Shown: piece after piece, positions 12,250 to 27,472 of the stretch
Position numbering within the stretch: position 1 is the first letter of the stretch
Layout of the letters: each line of letters begins with the position of its first letter
Source: Glandiceps talaboti
Taxonomy: Eukaryota > Hemichordata > Enteropneusta > Spengelidae
DNA length: 64,000 nucleotides
Assembly (NCBI RefSeq): GCF_964340395.1
Contig: NC_135556.1
Span: 10,829,001 to 10,893,000 of the forward strand
Direction of reading: 5' to 3'
Translations under genes and position numbers: made by a program
The notes under the pieces: model-generated
What the model saw: only the letters and a program-made list of their open reading frames with translations
What the model was told of the DNA's origin: nothing
The model's database searches: none

Positions 12250-15200
12250 CCACACACACACACATCCACCCATCCATCCACCCACCCCTTACACTTACAC
12301 TGAGATAGATGCTCTGCCTGACTTCCTTTTGACACTGGTACACATCAACAGATCAGAGAACAAGAACAAAGCTCTGTCCTTCTTCAGTAAACCCTCTCTC
12401 CCTCCTTTCTGAACCTGTAGGTAACACAAAACATAGACACACATTAACTAGAAAGAAACATACACTGTAGAGTTTCCCTTCTTATTTCTAGGCACAAATA
12501 ATGATAACATAACAGAAAGTATGCTTCATGGGAAAGAATACGGATAAGGATATAAAAAATGTATAAAACATTCATCATAAACATTTTGTGGACAACAACA
12601 TACAATTTAGCCTGTCCACAGCACTGTTGAGATACTTCATTAGCTGGTCGTACCTCCTAGCCATCGTTTACGAATACAAAACACCTGGGGAACTCACAGG
12701 TTAATTTTACCTCCTTACAACTTACACAAGTACAGTCTGAGGTTTTGATGATTACAGCCATTACAACATTTGATTATTTCAATCTTAAGTTACGTCTCAA
12801 ATCATACATAAATTGTGTAAATGAATCATATCATTTCTTTTCTCAACAACATATTTCTAAAACTGGTTGACAAATGGTGGAATCGGATATATGAACATTA
12901 TATATACCATTTCAGAGACGGGGTATTGCTTGAGGAACTCCCTGCCCGGTACAATCAGTTCTACATTGCCTTCCACCATACTGTCGATACTTCGTAGGGT
13001 TTGAAGGTTCTTCTCTGCTCGGTCCGCTTCATTGATGGTTTGACCAAGTTTCTCAATCTCCTTGCGAGCATCTTTAAGACTGCTGTGATCTGGATGATTA
13101 CTGGAGGTATGTTTTAACAGCTCCTGAAAACAAACATACAACAAATATAGTAGCCAGCCTATGCATTCCAATGTACTGTAGCTTATGTGATTTTATTGAA
13201 AAGGTGGACTGCATTGTTTCATTTTCATACCATCATATCCCAAAAGGAGGGGTCAAGTGCATAAATTTTAGACAGGGTGTGCAGCCAGGTTCTAAACGTC
13301 GACCCACTTCTAATGACATTTTTTTTTGCGAAATAATGATATTTTTGGGCATTGGGGGCGCTATATAGTATAGAGGTCATGACCCATGATAATGACCCTG
13401 TTAGTATTGTATGTACTATGCTGAGCACCACAGTAACAGGCACAAGCTGGATGCTCAGCAGACTCAATTTCTTTGACTTTTTGAAGATGGTTTCTTTTTC
13501 TTTTGCATGGAATAGGTATTTACACGTATTTATCAACCCCCGCAGTTTGGGAATTTTCAGATGAAAAGTTGCCGCATGTTTAGGGATTTTTTCTGTGGAA
13601 AAGTACCCCCTCCCTGAATCATATCAAATATGTTGTTGTAACATAAATTGTTCTGTATTACTGTATCAACATACTGGATCATAGAATATAGTATTGTACA
13701 GTATTGACTTTTACATCAATGACGATGACTGACTGGTAACCATGGTAATATATAAACCATGAAGTTGAAAAATTATTGAGTGTATTCGTTACAAGTATTG
13801 CACACAGGGAAATGTAATTGAGAAATATATGCATGTTTACATATACACTTAAACTAAACCTAAGACTGCCATATTTCCTTTTCTATAATGACATACTCAC
13901 AAATAATAAAAGTGGATATCTGGTCAATTGTGTATGCAAATCACAAAATATTACACTTCAAATTGTGATATTTGAGAAGTCCATGCATGAATGCTCTGTT
14001 AGCTTTCTATGTTTCTTTACATAACAAGTGGTCATTGCAGATTGCATATTATGGTTACGTAGAATGTGCCTGAGATATAAACTGTTCAAATTTTTCTCAG
14101 TTAGTTTTTGTTTAAGAAAATTCAAACCCATTTTCATTTCAAATCAACGGGGGGAAAAATGAGGGGTCATCGTGCAATTATTTTCAAATAGAGGTCAAAA
14201 TTGAGCTATTTTCGATTCCAATATGGCCGCCGACAACTGTGTTAACTCTATAGGGAAAATACATGATTGTCCGTTTCCATGAAAACAAGATGGTGGACCT
14301 CCAAATTTCTTTTATTATTTTTCTCAAGGACCAAGAACAAGCAATCACAGTGCTGTGATCCTAAATTCCATAATTTTATCATGTATGGGATTGCACTTTT
14401 AGCGTACCTTTGGGTGCACATCATCAAAAATGACAAAATATGTGAATTATGCAAATCTCGACCATTTTCCTCTCCTCTTTGATTTTTTAAGCAAGTTGTG
14501 AAAGTCTATAGATTTATTGAAGGCTTTAGCAAATTTCAAACATTATGATTTGGGAATGATTTCAGACAATCAAAATAATTCACTATTTTTTTTTTTAAAT
14601 TGGTCATATGAGGCTTATACCACAAAATCTGGCAAAAGTCAAATAAAATGCCAACAAGATTAAGGTTGTTTGCCTGGCTAAATCATCGGTTTTTCTTTGT
14701 CCTTTAGAAAATATTTGTGCTAATTTTTTTTCTCTACCAGCAGTGTACATATAGTCTGTGAAATACAATGTGTCGCTAAGCCCCCCAACATCCCTGCTCT
14801 ACCATGACAGGACTAGCCAATGTGTGAGGACGCCCTGACATGGTGTATGTTACATGTATACACTACAAATTATATTTCGTCTATGCAGATATGATGTGTC
14901 GGGGATGTTGTCATTGGGCGTACCCCTCTCGCGAAGAGAAGACCAGCACGGGTGGAACGATACAATAAATCAATAAATCTAACATTCTACAGTTTCTGTT
15001 GCACACGTACACTGAAATCAAAATGTGACAGACTTACCTTTATGATGAGTGAGTACCTAGGTATCCTCTGTACAGGCTGGATGATGAGATCATCAAATGT
15101 AAATTTACCCTTACTTTCTCTACAACATTCCAGGAATTGTCTAAAGCTTGGCTTTGTTTCCTTGGCTTCTTTGAAAGTCTCTTTGGCTTGGCCAAAATTA

Positions 15201-18200
15201 TCCACAAAAGCAAGGTAGTCGTCCATTAAACGTTGCTTGTTGAACTGGAAAACACAGGCACGATGAAAAAGAAGAGTTACAATTTGGAGATTTTCTTATT
15301 TCATTCACTCAGTATTTCTAAATGCAAGGATTTAGTTTCCCATCAAACGCGTTTCAAAAGTTGGGTTGGCTGGTTGGACACATTGAGAAAACATAGTAAC
15401 AGAAATAAATTTGCATATATTTACATACCCCGGTACCCTGTTTCAATTTGTTGCGGAACCCATGTAAAATGCCAGAGGAACTTCGGTAGATTTTACCTAT
15501 GTCCATCCAGTACCTGTACTGCCTTGAGCAAAAATACTAACACAATGGGCAAAATTCCATAAAGCAGTACAATAACCATATGATTTTATTTTATCTTATA
15601 GTTTATGCAAATGTCAGACAATACAAATATGTAAATGAACTAATTAGTATGCATATACTAATAAAATGTATTCTTGCATCGCATATATATTTCATTTTTC
15701 ATAATTACAATACATATTTAACATCATTTCTAAAATGAGTCGCAGCCACAATTGTTTAAGTTTCAAATGCTAAGTCACGATATTTCATTTTTGTTTAAGT
15801 CAATAGCCAATGTAAACCTTTTCAATATGCAAAACAAAATACCATTTTGCATATTTACAACAAAATGGCTACCGACCAAGACTAGGATTCCTTTCATGCA
15901 AGTGTATCTCAGTATCTGTCTTTGCGCATATTTTACTCATAACAACATCCCTCCATGACAAAATTCTCACGAATGTTTCAAAGAATTCATCCTGGTGACA
16001 TTTTGATTTGGAGAGTAACAATACCTTTCAAAAAGTATGTGAATGGCAACAAAAGTACCCAATGGATGTAATAAAGCCACCTGTTGGGATTCCTTCAAAA
16101 CAAAGTGTATATGTGTACCATACTTCAGACATCTAATCTACTCTTTTGTGCTACAACCATTAAAAAAATATTTCACACTCTGTCTTCGCATTTCAACACT
16201 TCAACGATTATTCCGAAAACCTACACAGGTGTGCATTTCTCAATTATCAATAACCGTGCACACTGGTACAAATCTCCAAGTCTTTGTAGAACTTAGTTCG
16301 GACAAGCCCGACATATTGTTTTATTGTAGTCTAGAGGCTATCCATTGCTTTGAACTTCTTTTCATGTCTAGCTCAATGTGGAGCAAATTCAACTGAAGCC
16401 ACCCACACAGTCATTAACATCATGTCTTTGTTAATGTCCAATATTTCAGCTCAAGAAACTTAACTTGTACATTGTTTACATCATTCTATGTTGGGGGTTT
16501 ACTAATTTGCATAAACAACTTTTGTTTAATGATTTCTCATTGAGCTAGATGGAGTGAAGAGAGATCTTGAGATTTGAAGCCACAGATAGCCTCTAGACTA
16601 AACATATTGCAAAAACTAAACATCCACAATACCAACACTCCTATCAGTATCACCTTCATCATAATTCTATGCATAAAAATAATGGCTAGCTCTCAGCATA
16701 TTCTGTTACTATGGTAACACCGCTTATCAGAAAGTGGAAAAGAAGGTAAAACAGCTTACAATTTGAACTTCCTACATGATTGATGTACACAGGGTCACTG
16801 CACTACAGCTATTTTCAGCTGGCGAGTGGGCGTCATGTTTGTGGATAATTTCCGTACTAAATCTGAGTTGAGTTGTGTCACGTCGAGTTCTGACTGCGCA
16901 GTACCTCTACACATTCCCACATGAGTTGAATACATCTAATTTGAAGCTAACAATGTCCATGCATTACGGCATCAAGTTATATGCAAATGAGAAACAGTAA
17001 CTGTGTAATTGGAACTTGTAAGCTCTCTATCAAAAAAAACAACCTTGTACACAACAAGCCATTACTTACACAGAAATGGTTCGCACCATTCAAAACCCAC
17101 AGTAGACCAACAGTGACCAAATACTAACAGTTTTCAATATTTTTTACCCGATTTTGTGAGATTATGATTGTTTCTCAGCTTATCAAGCAGTACTGGCATG
17201 TTCTATTTGCTCACTGAGCCGTCTGTCGTCAAACCATTATAAATTATTCAAGACACAAAACTGTGCGTATATTTAGACTTCTTTCAAGACTTCAAGAAAT
17301 GCTACAACATGTTGCGTACTTCAGTGATTATAATTTTCCGTAGTTTAGTGCTATCCTCCAAGATCTCTCTTTACAGTAGATGCAATACCATGTTGGCATT
17401 TAGACTAAATTTTCAAGTGAGAACAACGAATTACATATTTCTGAACGCCTTCAAATTTTACGATTTTCAAAACCCACAAAAAACACTTTCTAACAGCGTC
17501 AAAATCAACTCGTCCCTTCCCTTCCCTTCTTATATTAGAGTCATTGGACAACCTGCATTTTCCAATCACTTCACAGCAGTAGCTCATTCAATATTTTTCA
17601 TATTTGTTGCAATTTTAATTTGTTCCAAGTTTAATAAACTTCCAACGACAGCAACTCAGTGTATTGATGTACAACTGCAAAGTGAACTAGTTGTGTTCAT
17701 TAACCGTAACATACTTTGACGCACATAACAAAAGCAATAATTTTCTTGTCTGACATTAGATATTTCCTTTACAACTACAAGGGAAACACTACCTGTGAGT
17801 GGCGAGTACACACTCACAAAGGCCATGTATTGTCCCCTGTCTGCCAGAAAAGTTGTCCAAATATTTGATGTTCGAAAAGATAATATTGTCAGCAAAGTTA
17901 CTGTATTATCACGTTGCATGTTTAAACACACGACACATACACTTTGCTTCATAGCAAAGTAATTTTTCTCACGATACATCTTTTCCTACAATGCGTACAG
18001 TAACGTAGGTACGTTGGTCTGATCAACAGGTAAATTGTGTGAGTGAGTGAAATTTGAGTGAATTTATGTAGACAGAATTTTAATCTCTGACAAAAGCGAC
18101 ATGGAGTGTGTAAAGGCAGACGTCGAATTAGAATCAAAATTTGGGTCAGAACGACAGTCCTCTGGTAAAGCTGAAAAAGTTGGCTAGAACAAAAGAGTGA

Positions 18201-21200
18201 TTACGTAATCCATATAGTACAACTAATGAGCTAACACAAAAGCAAGAACCTAGGATTAGATCATTGGTATTTACACCATAAATACCATGGGCATCATCTC
18301 CTAATGTCTATGATATACACATATTCTAATTCCTTCAACAGCAAAAAACATGATAATTCCTTTCCTAAAAAAATATCCTACCGGTACTTGTTAATATTGT
18401 ACATCTTTCTTCTTTGACCTTTCACAAAAATAATGACTTTCTACTCAAAGTTTTTTGACATTCACACATCTGAGCAACCTTATATGTTGATCTGTAACAA
18501 GGTAACTAGAAGTCTGTTAGGTCAAGCCGTTGGTCTGCTTATGTAATCGCTTGGTACCCCACGTCGTCGTTCTGAGAAAATATCTGGGTTTACAGTACCT
18601 GGAACTTTAATAAACAACATCACCTATTTTGGAATCATGTTCTTTCCACTGACTGCATGGATTCCAAGCTTAAAACTGATTGGTTTTCACGACTTATTGG
18701 CAAAGTGGATTTGTGTTTACTAGATCGATTCTCAATTCTATGGATTTTCCAATATCTGAATTTTTCAATTTTCCTGCCAATGTATTTTTTTTTTCACACC
18801 ACACAATTTCTATTCACTTTGTCGAAAGTAATAAAATCTATACTGGTGATTACTTTTCCTTGATTTCATTTTTTTTTCAATGAATGTAGAATGAAAGATT
18901 TAGCTAGAAAAGAATTAGTTTCGAAGAAATAATGTATTGAAGTTGTTGCTAAGATACAGCATGATGTTGCTATGATACAGCATGATGAGGCAAGAAGGAG
19001 ATGTAGATTCATCGCACTGAACTTACAAGAGACTTTCCCTGTTTTTGAAATAATGAATATTAGAAAATGGTTCAGGGTCCCTGTAACTTTCTTTGGAAGA
19101 AACCACAACTGGGTTGAGTACCTCTGTTACATTTAAACAGGTGTCATTTTGTTATTTCTCTCGGAACAAAGTAACAGGGTCCCAAGCCCCTCTTGTCATT
19201 TCTGTTTCCTGAACAATGTAACAAATGGGCACTAAGCCCTCTTCAAAGTTCTGTATTCTCTGTGAACAAGGTAAAAAGGGGTATTGAAACCTCTTGTAAT
19301 TTTTGTATTCTCTCAGAACAACGTAACAGGAAAACTATGAGCCCTCTTGTGTTTTCTGTTTTCTCTGAACAAGGTAAAAGGACACTGGGCCCTCTTGTCA
19401 TTTCTGTGTTCTCCCTGAATAAGGTAACAAGGGCACAGAACCTTTCTGTAATTTCTATGTTCTTCCTGAACAAGCTAACAAGGGATACTGAGCCCTCTTG
19501 TTATTTCAGTGTTCTCCCACACTCAGAGCTCGCTTGCAACATCTGCATTCTGTGCGAACAAGGCAACAGACACACTGAACTCTTTTATAATTTCTGTGCT
19601 CTCCTTGAACAAAGTTAATTGGACCACTGAGCCCTCTAGTTCTCATCACACTCTTGTTTAGGGAGAATCCTGAGCGGCGCATTATAAACAGTGCCTCCCA
19701 GACACTATACACCCCCCCCCCCCCCAAACAAATAATGAAGCGTTGAAGCTAGGGTAACAATATCACCATAACACTTTGATCCCATGCACCGGATTACGAC
19801 TAGAGTAGATTTGCCATAACAACAGGTATATGACACAATCCAACATAATCTGTCAGCCCTGACATAAAAACACCTGTGTTGGATTCAAACCTTTAAAACA
19901 TCCCCAAATTTGGAGTTGTTATTCACAATTCTGCTTGTCTGTCAGTTATGATTACATCTGATGACGTAAAAGGGCAAAAAAAATCCACAGAAAGGTTAAA
20001 CAGGAAGGTATGGAAACTCTGTGTATTTAATTGGCATTCCTTTCTCTAGGATTCTATGACTGGACATGACATCTCTGTTTCCCTACTCGACTACATAATG
20101 TCTTCATATTGTTCTAGAGTTGACCTTTGACCTAACAAGATGCACAAAGGAGAGTTCGTGTGCCAGAGAAGTACCTTGGGAGGGCGCTGTCTTGAAGTCA
20201 CATAGGGTAAATCCTACTGACCAAAGTCATTTTTTTTATTCTTGAAAATATTGTTGAGCAGGAATCATTTTAAATTATTACAACTGGGATCCAGAACAAT
20301 ACACTGAGTCATCTACACATTTCTTGCAACACAAAACAAACAACTAAAAATAGGGTATCCCTGATATTTATAGTGTACATTATTTGCATCCCAGTCAGCT
20401 TTGGGTGGTTGTCAATGGCAACTGTTTACTTGTCATTTAGGGTAGACTGTGCCTCAGGGCTGAATTTCACTTAAAAAATCAAAAGTTCTACAAATCACTC
20501 AAAACTTTGCCAGTTGGACACTTGCTTCTTGTCCTTTTGAAATATTACATATAAAAGAAATTTGTAGGTTCACCATCTTGTTTTCAAACAAATCAACAAT
20601 CTGTCATTTTCCCCGTAGAGTAAATACAGTACTTGGTGGCCATATTGGATTCTAAAATGGCTTCATTCTGACAACATTTTGACCTTTTATTAAAAAAAAA
20701 AAAAAAAAAAATTCTACTGGATTTTAGCTGAAAACATTAAAAGGGTTAGAAATGAACAAAGTTAAGGCAAATAGTTTCAACAGTTTATATCACATTAATG
20801 ATAATAAAATGGAATTATTTTTAATATTAAATTAAATGAATGTATTTTTGTAAGAGACCCCAGATAAAATGATATGAGAAGAATACACTAGATTCTACAT
20901 TTCATACAGTCACACAGTGACAACTCTCTACACTTTGTGATCTTTGCTTGATATTTATGGAAAAATATTTGTGAAATATTAGATGAATTTTTCATCATAC
21001 TGTGACAAGAAGGCATCAAAAAATGATTCTATCCCGGGATTGCAGTGACACGACAGTGAATGTATTTATTTTGGCGTACAAGAATTCAAGCAGAAATGCA
21101 GTTTTTCGTAGTCTGGATGCCAATGTTCTGAAAGATTTGATGACGGATACTAACAGTAAGGCCTAAAAACAATTGTTCGGTTCCGGTTACTCAACCCCAC

Positions 21201-24200
21201 CTAGTTTTTCACGCTGACCCTAAACTTTTTATTTACGAATTCGAGAAAAAAAAAATAAAATCATGAAAATTGTGAAGTCTCGCAAGAAATAGTGGATGCG
21301 GAAACTGACATCAACTTGAAAAGACAATATAAATCTGTTCTTCCAATCTGTAATGGCTGTACATCTGATCGGAAGAAACCAATAACACAGAGACCATATG
21401 GAAAACAACGGACAACATTACTACCTCAACTACACACTCACATATGAAAAAAAATATATATAAAAAATAACATAAAAAATCTACCAACCCCACAATTTTT
21501 TTTGTTAGGTTTAAGCACTAGACTACTAACCCCTGAAAGATTCAAAGTACTAGACCACTAACAGATTCGATGAAGAACAGCACTAGACTAAAGTTTTCAC
21601 ATTTTGGCGCCAATTTATTTGGCCGGTAAACAATTTTTTTATCGGCGTCTATTTGTAGCTACATCACCTCTGAGGGTTATCTGTACTGATTGGCTGTATA
21701 CAAATAATCTATATTTATTACTTCTATAGTTACTCAGAATTTACAAGTGAAAGTGATTCCATGTACATGAGGATCTATTTTTGGCAAAAAACTGCATGTT
21801 TCAGCTAATATGCTCAAATCATTTTAGAACCAAAGTGTATCACAGTACTTTATATCTACAAACAAACTAGGACGCACACAAACACTGATAAAACTAAAAG
21901 ACAAGGGAACCACAGAGAGATATACAGTCGTCTCCAGCTCTTTGCTCCCATTCTCAAGCACATGTGACCCAACTAATCTAGGTCAGATTCCTCTGTGACC
22001 TTTAAACCAATTTAGACTTGTCACCAGACTGTTGACTGCACCTTGTGATCTTACGCCTCGTAGCAACCCTTACTTCCCCACATTACAATTATCCTACGAA
22101 GCCACCTGCATGCATTTTTCTGTTGCTAAGCTCCAAGTTAACTCCAAATGAAGTAAATAAAGCAATCTGTTACAAAAGTTTGACAAGGTGTTGTCAGCTT
22201 GAGCACTGCGGGTGAGCATGGCCAGTCTGTAACACTTGAATTAGTGCAAGAGAAAACAACACAGGTTTGTGGCACAAAAGACTCACGTCGACTGTCAAAT
22301 GCTCAAGTTTACATTACAACGGCTTTGAAGCAAGCGACTTGCCATTCTTCGAACTCCCTTCAAATTGTCACGCTAAGTGTTTTATTTTGCTGCAGGTTTA
22401 ACTAAACACTGTCTGTTTTCTTTACAAGTAACTGCCAAGAGAACAGCACACACTGTGACAATAGCCAACACTCTTTTCCTTTCATAAACATGGATTTCAA
22501 GGCAGGATTGAAATTGTTGTTCGGAAATCCTAAAATCCATCGGATTATTTCATAGAAAATGATAAACATCTGAGATTTCTTGTAAGATGAAAGTCCCACC
22601 CTTTGGTAAAATGTCTGTCATGTGTGGCACAGCATACATTTTTACCTTGGGTTGTCAACACTGTTTATACATCTTTTTTTTCTACTTTCTAGTTTAGTAG
22701 GAATACCCAAACATGACTACATGTTTGTCTTTGCTGGCTAGGAACAATCAGGTGTGACATTTTCAAAATAACCCTTGCTAATGAGGTACACATTTTGGTA
22801 CCAGAGCATACATATGTCAAGAGTCTACCATTTATCTTGACTATCTGATTTGTTTTTTCTCATAACATTGTTTGGTGTCACTTCACTCTGTTTTGCGACT
22901 GTATGTTGAAATGTTTTCACAGATTTGCCTGTATGAAAACATTACAAACTGACACATTAAAGTCACGCTGCTGGTATACCAGAAGTCATTAAAATTGCCT
23001 CTTTTTTTCCCCTGAAATTTGAGACACCAATTTGGGAAATATTTTTTAGGCAAATTTGTACTCCTACCTACTAATCCTAGATTCTAGTACTGTTGATGTT
23101 TCCTTGGTTTTAGGTGACTTATCATTTTGATGTGAAACCTATAAAACTTTTGTTCATCCATGGTTAGTTAGGCCTAGAAAAAAAAATTGTCTGGTTTCGG
23201 TTACCCGACCCCACCTAGTTTTTCACTGTTGACCCTAAACGTTTTTTTTTTACATATTCAAGAAAAAATAATAAAATCACGAAAATTGTGAAGTCTCGCC
23301 AGAAATGGTGGATGTGGAAACTGACATCAACAAAAGAAGACAATATAAAACTATTCTTCCAATCTGTAATGGCTGTATACATCTTGATAGGAAGATATAA
23401 ACAACAGAGAGACCATTTGGAAAACAATGGAAAACCAGAACTAGACACTCACACATGAAAAAAATTATAATGGTTGCAATCAGGTTATTGGGTGTACATT
23501 TACATAATGACTTCATTTGAATAACATTATCATGGTTGTCATCAGGTTATTGGGTGTTCATTTACATAATGACTTCATTTGAATAGCATTATCATGGTTG
23601 TCATCAGGTTATTGGGTGTTCATTTACATAATGACTTTATTTGAATATCATTATCATGGTTGTCATCAGGTTATTGGGTGTTCATTTACATAATGACTTC
23701 ATTTGAATAGCATTATCATGGTTGTCATCAGGTTATTGGGTGTTCATTTACATAATGACTTCATTTGAATAACATTATCATGGTTGTCATCAGGTTATTG
23801 GGTGTTCATTTACATAATGACTTCATTTGAATAGCATTATCATGGTTGTCATCAGGTTATTGGGTGTTCATTTACATAATGACTTCATTTGAATAACATT
23901 ATCATGGTTGTCATCAGGTTATGGGTGTTCATTTACATAATGACTTCATTTGAATATCATTATCATGGTTGTCATCAGGTTATTGGGTGTTCATTTACAT
24001 AATGACTTCATTTGAATAGCATTATCATGGTTGTCATCAGGTTATTGGGTGTTCATTTACATAATGACTTCATTTGAATAACATTATCATGGTTGTCATC
24101 AGGTTATTGGGTGTTCATTTACATAATGACTTCATTTGAATAGCATTATCATGGTTGTCATCAGGTTATTGGGTGTTCATTTACATAATGACTTCATTTG

Positions 24201-24612
24201 AATAACATTATCATGGTTATCATCAGGTTATGGGTGTTCATTTACATAATGACTTCATTTGAATAGCATTATCATGGTTGTCATCAGGTTATTAGGTACA
24301 TGCACATTTTCAAATCATAATTACCAACTTGTTCACATTCTGAAAACAAGCATTGGTTTCAAGGGTTAGGCGGTATGACATCTACCAATGTAATACAACA
24401 GTGAAGTCAACAGGCTAACAGTTAGTATTTGCAAGTACGATATGGAAGAGAAAATTTGAACTTGACATTCAGGATGAAGTTTCACTTTTTAACAGATGGC
24501 TAACCTTTGTTAACTGATTATTTCATACAAATACTTCCATTGTTCTTATTCATCCTAGGACCCTCTTCCTTTTGGATTAGAATGAAGCATTAGATGGCTA
24601 AACAATAGATGG

Positions 24613-24643
<31 letters not shown>

Positions 24644-27189
24644 TGGATGGACGGACAGATGGACAGAGACACAGACAGACAGACAGACACACTCACAAAG
24701 ATACTCAAACAGACAGGCACTCACACAGAGACAAACAGACAGACAGGCAGGCAGTAGGACAGACAAACAGACAGACAGACAGACGGACGGAACCTTTACT
24801 ACGGCACTCAAAATAGCCCTATAAAACAACCCAGTAAAACAGCCATGTCATCATGATGCCTACATAACTTATAACATACTGGATAAGCATACTGCAGATG
24901 AGAAGCGAGTGTGAGAACGCTTACAACATGGTTGTATGAAATATCTCACTTCCATGGATCATAAATGTCACACGACATTTACAGCATTCATGTAGTGGGT
25001 GGAAAGCATATGTATGAAATCTCATTTTTAATGGCTTATCAATGTGCCAAGACAACAGACTGGAAGAAAAGCTAGCATCAAATCTTGATTCCATATAAAT
25101 GGATTATAATGTCATCATGGCATGACACTCGCATGAAATCTCACTTTTATGATTTACACGTTACGTATCATTAGAACACAACAAGACTAGAAGAAATAAG
25201 TATGATATCTCACTTCCATGTTTTATCCACTCTGTCAAACACAGCTTATCTGTGGTTTGGGGTGAATGCGGTTGATCAGACGCATGTCTTTTATCTTCCT
25301 CAGCCAGTCCAGTTGATAACCTCTCACTACCCATCTTTTGTCAAGAATTTATTAATCATTACGGTATTAGTCCCTAGGTTATCATCACATCAGTCTTACT
25401 ATCATCCACATTGACAACTGCAAATCAATTTTAATCACAGCCTGTACTCTACCCATATTGTTTACTGATCCTAAACATTCACTGCTAACTACATGGAAAA
25501 TTCCTGTTTATTGGAACCATAAGGAATGGATGGAAAAGACATTATGACCACCCATTAGACCTACATGTGATAGACACAAGGTAGGCCAGTACCCTGACTG
25601 AATTATTAATAAAAATATCAATACCCACAAAAAAAATGTCAAACTTGAACTGTAACTACAGGGAAAATGCACTGTCTGCGGTGGGAACCCCTTGGAGTGG
25701 GTGGTAAAAAAGACGTAAGACCTGTCCCTACCTAAATCAATTTGAAATCAGTTCACACAGAATCGATTGTTAGATCAGTTCAAAATCAGTTTCTGTATCG
25801 AGAAAGCTGAGCAGTGGATTTGAATAGATTCACTTTTGCTTTTGTATCGGTTTTGAAACGATTTACTTTATACCAGAATCATCTGTCAAACATTTTTTGA
25901 ACAATTTGACCGACTAAATTGAGATTTACTTATAATAAGTCACTAAATTTGAACACAGAGGAATAAAAATTATTACAATCTGGTTGAAATCATTCGATTA
26001 TTATCATAATAAACTTGAAACGAACTTCTTTCTTCACTTGTATAACCTTTCTTTTTAGCTTTTACGTTTATCGTTATTTGTTCTTTTGTAAGTACCCGAT
26101 ATCTACATCTCACACAATACCATAGGACCACAGGTGTTCTCGGACCCAATCTCATACTTTGAGTAACCAACCAGAATCCATTTTACAATATAAGACTCAA
26201 CGTTTGAAATTGAAAGAAAGAGAACCACCAAACAATAACAACCACATCGTTGTCTGCATTCTGTGCTTGACTTCTTTTCAAACAGAACACTCTGAAGTAG
26301 TGTACCCGTATGTTTCGGCACATTACGCGTTCTCATTCATTGAGTAAAATTCACTCAGCACTCTCATGTGGCTTGAGAACACCTATGGTATTGTGTCAGA
26401 TGTAAGTATTGGGCACTCACAAAAGAACAAATGACAATAAACGTAACAGCTAAAAAGAAATTGCACTGAGTACACTACATCAGATTTTAATCAGACCATA
26501 TAACCAGAGCATGAGAACGACTTGATTAGCACAAGACCTTCAACTGACAGACAACACTCAATCCGGGAATATCACACAGTATAAATCATAATCTCTCATG
26601 CAGTCCAGTCTGACAAAAACCTTTGCTATCTATTTTATTCATTCCTGACAAAACATCTTTATCCTCTCCTGAGATTGATTTTACGACCAGACACAGCTAT
26701 AAAATGGATTGGTTATAAATTAGCAATGTGACAACAAGAGATACATATTCTCACGAGATACAAACATGTTGCAGTGATCATTTCTACTCAGAAAGTCGAA
26801 CATTTTGGAAGTCAAACCCAAATTTTCCTTTGTAACTATGAACCCAGAGTTTATGAACATCCATTCTTGCTGGTTAGATAATGTTGCAGTCACTCCAGTT
26901 ATTCTGTTTTGACATACTGTAAACCTAGATATTTTCACTACTAGAAAATTTTGCATATGGTACACCCTAAGCAGTATTGAATCACCTGTGGGTGAACTTA
27001 TTTTTTTTGTACCTGCATACATGATAAATCACAACAAAATTTTTTTTTTTTTCATATCCGTACCCAAATATCAGCGCCCTCAATGGCAATCATGATTTCA
27101 GTCTGTTACTGCACATTAGTGTTATCTTGTCGATGGAGGCAATAGGGATTACATAAGGGAGATGGATGGATGGATGTAAGGTATGTATG

Positions 27190-27264
<75 letters not shown>

Positions 27265-27395
27265 GTGTGTGTGTATGGATGGATGTATGTATGTATGTAT
27301 GTATGTATGTATGTATGTACATGTATGTATGTATGTATGTATGTATGTATGTATGTATGTATGTATGTATGTATGTATGTATGTATGTATGTATG

Positions 27396-27472
<77 letters not shown>

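Noticed and set aside
11424-12412. Several 60-160 codon frames of Tyr-Ile-His-Thr or Cys-Val-Tyr repeats
   Set aside because: Pure microsatellite translations; only 12299-12414 on minus is an exon.
19193-19618. 141-codon plus frame and shorter minus frames
   Set aside because: The 51-bp period of the repeat keeps frames open on both strands. Codon positions vary alike and no domain is visible.
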